The position numbers were made by a program, and so were the translations under genes. DNA of 10,488 nucleotides from Clostridiales bacterium (GTDB lineage: Bacteria; Bacillota; Clostridia; Peptostreptococcales; Anaerovoracaceae). The stretch lies in NCBI GenBank assembly GCA_012511395.1, contig JAAZGD010000074.1, positions 1 to 10,488 on the forward strand, written 5' to 3'. Position 1 is the stretch's first letter. Each line of letters opens with the position of its first letter. Under the pieces are notes generated by a model that searched no databases, was not told where the DNA came from, and saw only the letters and a list, made by a program, of their open reading frames with translations. Below are positions 6,163-10,488 of this stretch, piece after piece.

Positions 6163-7566
6163 ATGGCCAATCTTACAATCCGGGAGAAGATGTTTTGCTA
6201 TGCTTTAAATAGAGTTATTTCCTACATAGACAAAAATCCCGATGAAAACATTCTAAAAATAATCCGCTGGCTTAAAAACCATGATAAAGAAGGCGGCCTT
6301 AAGTATCAAATTAATGCAGTCTATGAAACCCTTAGTAATCCTAACAATAACTGGACCAAACTGGTTAAAAGTCTTTGGGATGACATTGATACCGATGTGA
6401 GAAAGACTATTTTTTGCAATGTGGTAGTTAACGGCAGTATGCTGGGCTCCCCTAAGCAAAGACGACTTGCAAAAGAGCTACAATGTAATGTCCCCTGGGC
6501 CATCCTTATGGACCCCACCACTAATTGTAATCTTCACTGCACAGGATGCTGGGCAGGTGACTATAAAAAAGGTCTCAATCTTTCTTTGGAAGAACTTAAC
6601 GATGTTGTCTCCCAAGGAAAGGAAGTTGGAGTATATACTTACGTACTTTCAGGAGGAGAACCCTTAATAAGAAAGGATGACATAATCAAACTTTGCGAGA
6701 AAAATCAAGATTGCGCCTTCCTTGCCTTTACAAACGGCACTCTTATAGATGAAGCTTTTTCCAAAGAGATGCTTAGAGTGAAAAACTTCGTACCTGCCAT
6801 AAGCCTAGAAGGCTTTAAGGAAGAAAACGATAAAAGAAGAGGAGAAGGCACCTATGATAAGATCATTGATGCCATAAAAATTCTCAAAGAGCATAAGCTT
6901 CTTTTCGGAGTCTCCTGCTGCTATACAAAGGATAACGCTTTAGTCTTAGGAAGCGAAGCCTTTATGGACCACATAATTAATCTTGGAGCAAAGTTCTGTT
7001 GGTACTTTACATATATACCTGTTGGTGTAAATGCGCCTGTAAACTTAATAGCTGACAGCTCCCAGAGAGAATATATGTACCATCAGATAAGAGCCTTCAG
7101 AAGCACAAAGCCCATATTCACCATGGACTTTTGGAACGATGGCGAATACGTAGCAGGATGTATTGCAGGAGGAAGACATTACCTTCATATCAATGCTAAC
7201 GGAGATTATGAGCCTTGTGCCTTTATACATTACTCAGACTCCAACATAAGAGAAAAAACTCTCCTTGAAGCTTTGCAGTCTCCATTGTTTCAACAGTATA
7301 GAGCTCATCAGCCCTTTAACAGAAATTTATTAAGGCCCTGTCCACTTTTAGATAACCCAGATTACTTAGCCATGATGGTGGATAATGCAAATGCCTATTC
7401 CACGGATTTAAATGAGCCTGAAGATGTTCCCTCCCTTGTGTCTAAAACACAAGAAGCCTCTTTAAACTGGGCCCATGTACCTTTAAGACTTAGGAATGCT
7501 TCAAGAAGAAGCAGGATGCCTCCAAGAGATGATATTAAGGAACAGATGGATGCACTTCCCCACTGA
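6163..7566 (+). CDS. Radical SAM enzyme with SPASM-like C-terminal cysteines, substrate unknown
   Basis: This 467-residue protein has the radical SAM signature CNLHCTGC, placing the three iron-sulfur ligands at C122, C126 and C129, followed by the SAM-binding GGEP at 164-167. Radical SAM enzymes reductively cleave S-adenosylmethionine to a 5'-deoxyadenosyl radical. Residues 1-108 are a mostly helical N-terminal extension without a motif known to me. The C-terminal half has GCIAGG (C333), a segment HINANGDYEPCAF (C352) and RPCPLLDNP (C393), which resemble the auxiliary-cluster cysteines of SPASM or twitch domains, though there are fewer than in a full SPASM domain. The tail from about 440 is Arg-rich. 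The start is supported by AAGGAG 8 nt upstream. It is monocistronic, divergent from two acyl-CoA ligases and a racemase, and closed by a strong terminator. The family is annotated only as radical SAM protein as far as I recall. A peptide-maturase role lacks support because no precursor peptide gene is visible. A role in lipid or amino acid chemistry is an inference from context. Confidence 0.85.
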   Translation: MANLTIREKMFCYALNRVISYIDKNPDENILKIIRWLKNHDKEGGLKYQINAVYETLSNPNNNWTKLVKSLWDDIDTDVRKTIFCNVVVNGSMLGSPKQRRLAKELQCNVPWAILMDPTTNCNLHCTGCWAGDYKKGLNLSLEELNDVVSQGKEVGVYTYVLSGGEPLIRKDDIIKLCEKNQDCAFLAFTNGTLIDEAFSKEMLRVKNFVPAISLEGFKEENDKRRGEGTYDKIIDAIKILKEHKLLFGVSCCYTKDNALVLGSEAFMDHIINLGAKFCWYFTYIPVGVNAPVNLIADSSQREYMYHQIRAFRSTKPIFTMDFWNDGEYVAGCIAGGRHYLHINANGDYEPCAFIHYSDSNIREKTLLEALQSPLFQQYRAHQPFNRNLLRPCPLLDNPDYLAMMVDNANAYSTDLNEPEDVPSLVSKTQEASLNWAHVPLRLRNASRRSRMPPRDDIKEQMDALPH

Positions 7567-7574
7567 TATAAAAT

Positions 7575-7600
7575 ACCGCCCAAGGTAAACCTTGGGCGGT
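7575..7600. terminator. Strong intrinsic terminator after the radical SAM gene
   Basis: A 12-bp perfect inverted repeat, ACCGCCCAAGGT (7575-7586) and ACCTTGGGCGGT (7589-7600), is followed by TTTCTTGTT on the plus strand. The opposite strand ends the stem in ATTTTAT, so it may also stop the minus-strand WG-repeat transcript, whose stop codon is 11 bp away at 7612-7614. Confidence 0.9.
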
Positions 7601-7611
7601 TTCTTGTTAAC

Positions 7612-9783
7612 TTATTGGGCTTCCCCTGTATAAGGCTTACCTGGCTGTATAACAGCTACTGATGCCTTTGAATCCCAGTACACATTGAACTGGGATTTAG
7701 TCCCTTTTAACTTCTGTGCAAACTCACGAAGCTGTAGATAGTTTGTATCACCGTCAATAAGCCTAGCATCGCTGAATGTAAAGACTTCGCCGTTCATATT
7801 AAACTTAGTACCGCTTGACCTTACATTAGTAGTATTTTGAAGCTTTGTTGAAGTTACAACTCCTGTGTAAGGTTTCCCGGGCTCAATCACTGCATACTTT
7901 CCGTCCCAACCTACTTCAAACTGAGAAGCTGTACCATTTAACATTACTGCTATTCCTGTGAGCTGCAGATAGTGTGTATTGTTTATGCTGTATGCTGCAC
8001 TAAGTGATACAGGTTTGTCGTTCATGACAAAACTGTTTTTGCTTGGAACAGCAGTACCCGAAGATGCAGGCGGAGTTACTTGTGTATCTGGTTCAGGCTG
8101 AGTTACGGTTACACTTGGTGCCGGCATATCGGAAACCTTATGGCTTTCTCCTCCAAAGTACACATAACCATTGGCATAGCCATTGATGGTATTAGGAAGG
8201 TTAAAGTTGTTCTTTTGAAGCTTATCAAGGACTATGTTTCCATTTCTGTCAAACAATGTCCAGTAGCCCGGAATATGCAGCATTCCCGAAATGTTCTCAG
8301 GTGGGTCTGTAGCTAACTGATGAAGAGCAATTACATATCCTCCTCCAAGGACTAAAGCATCTGTATATCCATCAAGCTTCTTAATTAGCTTTCCTGAATA
8401 ATCATAAAGCTCCGTAAAGGTCCATTCGTAACCGCCGCCCTTAGTCTGTACTCCTTGCTTATTAGTCTCGGCATAATAACAGTTTACAATTATTCCATCC
8501 TCCCACTTAAGGCCGAAGTTATAGGAATGATATAGCCTAGAAGGGTTTGACGGAATGATAATCTTTCCCTGCTTATCCATTATGCCGCCAGGTGGAAGCA
8601 GTACAGTTCCGTCACTCAGAAAGCCTGCTTTCCCAAGGTACTCAAAGAATGGTACAAGACCATCTTTATAAGTAAATGCTTTTCCGTCGTAAAGATTTTC
8701 ACCTCCATATTTATAGGGCACTATGATCTTTCCTGTTGTATCAATATAACCTACTTTACTGTATTTATATCCGGCCGTAGCTCCCTGATACTGAAATACA
8801 GTTGCTCTTCCCTCTTGGAAGGAATAAGCTTCGTAGAATTGCAAAGGAATTACTTCCTTACCCTTCGTATTAATAAATCCGTATTTAGGATCATATTTAA
8901 GTCTCTTACCGCTTTTCATAACTACAGTTGTTGTGGTTCCAATAGATTCGCTATAAGCTATGCCGTCCCCATTCATAATAGCATTAACAACTTCAGGCCC
9001 ATCTATTGCTACTCTCATTAACCCATCAGTAACTATATTTCCACTGCCTGCCGGCTCATATTTATATGGTGTAATAAGTTTACCTGTAGTATCAATATAT
9101 GCACATACACCCTTATCTTTGTTATAGACCTTTGCAATTCCTTGTGAGAATTTTTCTGCTCGTTCAAATTGAGCTTTGATCATAACCTTTCCCGAATAAT
9201 CCTTATAGCCTGTTAAACCGTTTTCTGTGTAGAGCTGCCACATTTCACCTGTAGAGCTTTGACCTTCACCTACAGGGATAAAACGAAACTCAGCATGATT
9301 TGGAGCATCAAGCTTGTCATGAGTCCATATAATAACAGGAGTTCCGTCAGCATTCTTTTCACCTGATGCATTTACTACCATTTTAACGGCTTCAGGTGGA
9401 CGCAAACTGAAAATATCTGATTTCTCCTTATTAAAGTTTGTAGCTTCCCAGTATATAAGCCATGTATAAGGATTCTTTACAGCCTTAACTCTTGCTCCAT
9501 CTGTCCTTGATCCATCAAGGCCTAAATATCTTCCATCTTTCATCTTTAAGGTGTATTTGGCACCTCCATGATTTTCCACATAGTAGGCCTCATTATCAGA
9601 CAGCTTTCTAAGCTCTGCATCACCTTGACTTGTAATGTTCAAGTAATTAGTCATGGCTCTAAGGTTGTACCAGCCTTCATGAATAGTATTCTCCATTGTC
9701 CAGCTTAACCCAAAGGATTGAGAAGGTACCATGGCAATAACAAGGCACATAGCAAGCAATAAACTAAAAAATCTCTTCTTCAT
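7612..9783 (-). CDS. Secreted WG-repeat protein with ricin-like N-terminus and two C-terminal stalk-type repeats
   Basis: The product is a 723-residue exported protein. The start at 9783 is chosen because AAGGAGG (complement of 9792-9798) sits 8 nt ahead and because residues 1-25 (Met-Lys-Lys-Arg, a hydrophobic core, then SQSFG) make a standard Sec signal peptide. An in-frame ATG at 9816 would add 11 residues and has a weaker RBS. Residues about 35-171 look like a beta-trefoil of the ricin type (repeated G-Y-L, LD/LGLDG, W and final FRFIPV). From about 185 to 530 there are WG (KWG) repeats, seen as repeated YID-TTGK-I-PYKY-like units near 227-245, 301-329 and 344-360 and weaker ones at 399-412, 459-473 and 508-522. 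Residues about 554-584 are a Pro/Thr/Ser linker. Two homologous units follow at 585-641 and 661-720. It has no LPXTG anchor or membrane tail. Surface binding of carbohydrate or partner proteins is a family-based guess. The gene stands alone. Confidence 0.8.
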   Translation of the reverse strand: MKKRFFSLLLAMCLVIAMVPSQSFGLSWTMENTIHEGWYNLRAMTNYLNITSQGDAELRKLSDNEAYYVENHGGAKYTLKMKDGRYLGLDGSRTDGARVKAVKNPYTWLIYWEATNFNKEKSDIFSLRPPEAVKMVVNASGEKNADGTPVIIWTHDKLDAPNHAEFRFIPVGEGQSSTGEMWQLYTENGLTGYKDYSGKVMIKAQFERAEKFSQGIAKVYNKDKGVCAYIDTTGKLITPYKYEPAGSGNIVTDGLMRVAIDGPEVVNAIMNGDGIAYSESIGTTTTVVMKSGKRLKYDPKYGFINTKGKEVIPLQFYEAYSFQEGRATVFQYQGATAGYKYSKVGYIDTTGKIIVPYKYGGENLYDGKAFTYKDGLVPFFEYLGKAGFLSDGTVLLPPGGIMDKQGKIIIPSNPSRLYHSYNFGLKWEDGIIVNCYYAETNKQGVQTKGGGYEWTFTELYDYSGKLIKKLDGYTDALVLGGGYVIALHQLATDPPENISGMLHIPGYWTLFDRNGNIVLDKLQKNNFNLPNTINGYANGYVYFGGESHKVSDMPAPSVTVTQPEPDTQVTPPASSGTAVPSKNSFVMNDKPVSLSAAYSINNTHYLQLTGIAVMLNGTASQFEVGWDGKYAVIEPGKPYTGVVTSTKLQNTTNVRSSGTKFNMNGEVFTFSDARLIDGDTNYLQLREFAQKLKGTKSQFNVYWDSKASVAVIQPGKPYTGEAQ
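7624..8031 (-). repeat. Two tandem protein-coding repeats at the C-terminus of the WG-repeat protein
   Basis: Two units, encoded by 8031-7861 and 7803-7624, share the pattern F-MN-(N/D)-YLQL-(about 9)-L-GT-SQF-V-WD-K-AVI-PGKPYTG, with PGKPYTG identical in both. The spacer between them is about 19 residues, rich in Thr, Ser and Asn. They resemble the stalk or copper-amine-oxidase-N-like repeats of clostridial surface proteins, which are thought to hold the protein at or near the cell envelope. Confidence 0.7.
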
Positions 9784-9904
9784 ACTCTTTTCCTCCTTAA
9801 AAGCATTTCTTTCCAATTAAAAACTATCAGATACACCTAAATAAAACCTAAGCTCTGCATGAAACACTGTTTTTATGCCATGAACCATACTTTAAAAGAA
9901 AAAC
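9784..9904 (-). other. Leader region of the WG-repeat gene, no clear promoter
   Basis: The 120 bp upstream of the WG-repeat gene are A+T-rich and contain no convincing -35/-10 pair on the minus strand. A possible hairpin pairs GCATGAAA (9857-9864) with TTTTATGC (9871-9878), including one G-T pair, and closes a 6-nt loop. It has no U tract, so it is not a terminator. I see no known riboswitch. Confidence 0.3.
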
Positions 9905-9931
9905 AAAAAATGCAGCCACAAGGACTGCACT
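9904..9931 (-). terminator. Minus-strand intrinsic terminator upstream of the WG-repeat gene
   Basis: TGCAGCC (9911-9917) pairs with GGACTGCA (9922-9929), with A9924 bulged and a 4-nt loop. On the minus strand the stem is followed by TTTTTTGTTT (9910 downwards). It would end transcription arriving from the right, separating the WG-repeat gene from the mobile-element-like tract. Confidence 0.65.
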
Positions 9932-9944
9932 TGTAAGTTCATAA

Positions 9945-10028
9945 TCAGTAATTTGTTTTTTTTGTTGTTTTAAGCATTTCTATCATTTTGCTGACCTCAA
10001 CAAAACGATAATTCACTGAGCTTGCAAG
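9945..10028 (-). pseudogene. Possible DinD-like coding fragment
   Basis: An open stretch of 27 codons on the minus strand, just upstream of the terminator, contains NYRFVEVSKMIEM. This resembles the segment before the conserved glycine region of DNA-damage-inducible protein D (DinD) homologues, which as I recall runs H-F-x-x-V-x-K-M-V/I-E-x-G. After about 13 residues the similarity stops and the frame continues KTTKKTNY and ends in TGA (9945-9947). An in-frame TAA precedes it at 10029-10031. It may be a leftover of a decayed gene or a chance match, because the similarity is short. Confidence 0.3.
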
Positions 10029-10159
10029 TTACCGGCAAGTTAGATATATATCTAATATACGCTATAATTATTTATAACCCTTGATAAATCAATGTTTCCC
10101 CACCTCTGCATTTTTAGATAATCCATATTTTGTGCATTTTAGCAAGTCGTTGGCAAGTT
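10024..10159. repeat. Pair of 18-bp repeats, each made of two GCAAGTT units 11 bp apart
   Basis: GCAAGTT occurs at 10024-10030 and 10035-10041, and GCAAGTC/GCAAGTT at 10142-10148 and 10153-10159. Each pair has an 11-bp period. The two 18-bp blocks match at 14 of 18 positions, and all four differences are transitions. They lie 118 bp apart in the same orientation. An 11-bp period places both units on one face of the helix, as in binding sites for response regulators, repressors or iteron-binding proteins. Confidence 0.5.
10040..10055. repeat. 16-bp perfect palindrome
   Basis: TTAGATATATATCTAA is its own reverse complement and abuts the left GCAAGTT pair. A TATAAT at 10063-10068 follows it. 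It may be an operator or the remnant of a hairpin, but the centre is only alternating TA, so the informative part is TTAGA/TCTAA. Confidence 0.35.
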
Positions 10160-10300
10160 AAAAATTATGCCCAGATCGGAATATATTTCATATATCTTGA
10201 ATCTATTGTTTCCCTTATATTGAACATCTTGAAGAGCTTTGCGAGAAAGACCTGGGAATTCAGAAATCTTCTTGGCAATATGTACATTACCTATATACAC
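10139..10300 (-). CDS. Small hypothetical ORF, 53 residues
   Basis: A minus-strand frame starting at GTG (10298-10300), 9 bp after the stop of the KilA-N-like gene, runs to TAA at 10139-10141. The product begins with the residues VYIGNVHIAKKISEFPGLSR and ends NLPTTC. The composition is protein-like (charged, with FPGLSRKAL and a YKGNNRFKIYEIY segment), unlike the Cys/Phe/Ile-rich readings on the opposite strand. No clear RBS is visible, and I do not recognise a family. It may be a real small gene, or a piece of a longer decayed gene of the mobile island. The final NLPTTC is encoded by one of the 18-bp repeats. Confidence 0.3.
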   Translation of the reverse strand: MYIGNVHIAKKISEFPGLSRKALQDVQYKGNNRFKIYEIYSDLGIIFNLPTTC

Positions 10301-10309
10301 TTTTCAATC

Positions 10310-10488
10310 TCATTTCTTTGGCGATTCCAACTTTTTCAGCTGCTCTATCCCTGCGCTATCCAAAAGAGATTTCATCATCTGCTTAGCATTGGCATTAAGA
10401 CGAAGAAGGCGCTCTTTTTGGGATAATCCCTGACGGATAAACACAGCATTTAGGCTCTCCATGTTCGACAGAACGATAAGCTGTTGGA
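10310..10488 (-). CDS. C-terminus of a KilA-N-like phage/mobile-element protein (partial, enters from right edge)
   Basis: On the minus strand, reading from the window edge (first whole codon at 10486-10484) to TGA at 10310-10312, there are 58 open codons. They contain LIVLSNMESLNAVFIRQG followed by LSQKERLLRLNANAKQMMKS. From memory this pattern, L-x-x-L-S-N-L-E-x-x-N-A-x-x-I-x-Q-G-L-x-Q-x-E-R-L-x-x-L-N, is the C-terminal segment of KilA-N domain proteins carried by prophages and plasmids. The KilA-N DNA-binding domain would be outside the window. The protein ends with KKLESPKK. Whether the gene is intact cannot be told here. Confidence 0.55.
   Translation of the reverse strand, partial: QQLIVLSNMESLNAVFIRQGLSQKERLLRLNANAKQMMKSLLDSAGIEQLKKLESPKK

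Noticed and set aside
9784..9816. Upstream ATG at 9816 as the start of the WG-repeat protein
   Set aside because: It would put 11 charged residues before the signal peptide, and its Shine-Dalgarno is weaker than the AAGGAGG that sits 8 nt before the ATG at 9783.
10063..10068. TATAAT on the plus strand as a promoter
   Set aside because: No acceptable -35 lies 16-18 bp upstream, there is no TGn extension, and no credible plus-strand gene follows. A chance match is likely in such A+T-rich sequence.
10130..10426. A 98-codon plus-strand reading frame near the right edge
   Set aside because: It is rich in Phe, Ile, Ser and Leu, lies opposite the minus-strand KilA-N-like reading and the 53-codon ORF, and has no recognisable RBS. 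The minus-strand reading has family-like residues and this one does not.
1..10488. CRISPR array, tRNA, rRNA, riboswitch or complete insertion sequence
   Set aside because: I saw no regularly spaced repeats with unique spacers, no tRNA-like cloverleaf, no conserved riboswitch core and no transposase with terminal inverted repeats on either strand.

Overview
The window looks like a chromosomal segment of a low-to-moderate G+C anaerobic Firmicute, probably class Clostridia. The grounds are strong AGGAGG-type ribosome binding sites, short U-tailed intrinsic terminators, an A+T-rich base composition, and protein families typical of Clostridia: an ornithine-racemase-like PLP enzyme, paired stand-alone acyl-CoA ligases, a CxxxCxxC radical SAM protein ending in a conserved-cysteine tail, and a secreted WG-repeat protein. 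I cannot name genus or species.

Layout, left to right. (1) Positions 1-330: the start of a minus-strand LysR-type regulator gene broken by an amber codon at codon 37, then a divergent control region with three copies of an 8-bp site and a good promoter for the next gene. (2) 331-1245: an EamA/DMT-family ten-helix transporter, ending at a terminator that serves both strands. (3) 1326-6004, minus strand: a compact three-gene operon encoding two paralogous AMP-forming acyl-CoA synthetases followed by an alanine/ornithine-racemase-family enzyme, with gaps of 32 and 3 bp. (4) 6005-6162: a divergent promoter region with an extended -10 element on each strand. (5) 6163-7566: a radical SAM enzyme of unknown substrate, ending in a near-perfect hairpin terminator. 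(6) 7612-9783, minus strand: a secreted protein made of a signal peptide, a ricin-like region, WG repeats, a Pro/Thr linker and two C-terminal repeats. (7) 9784-10488: a gene-poor tract that looks like the decayed edge of a phage or other mobile island. It holds a minus-strand terminator, a possible DinD-like fragment, paired 18-bp repeats, a 16-bp palindrome, a 53-codon ORF of unknown nature, and the C-terminus of a KilA-N-like protein that enters from beyond the right edge.

How the genes may work together. The LysR fragment and the transporter have the usual regulator/target geometry, but the regulator appears inactivated. The two acyl-CoA ligases and the racemase are probably cotranscribed from 6053-6058, back to back with the radical SAM gene. 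This suggests, without proving, that activated acyl groups, an amino acid and a radical reaction belong to one pathway or physiological state. That four-gene group (1326-7566) is the best candidate here for an undescribed system. The right-hand tract is the best candidate for horizontally acquired DNA.
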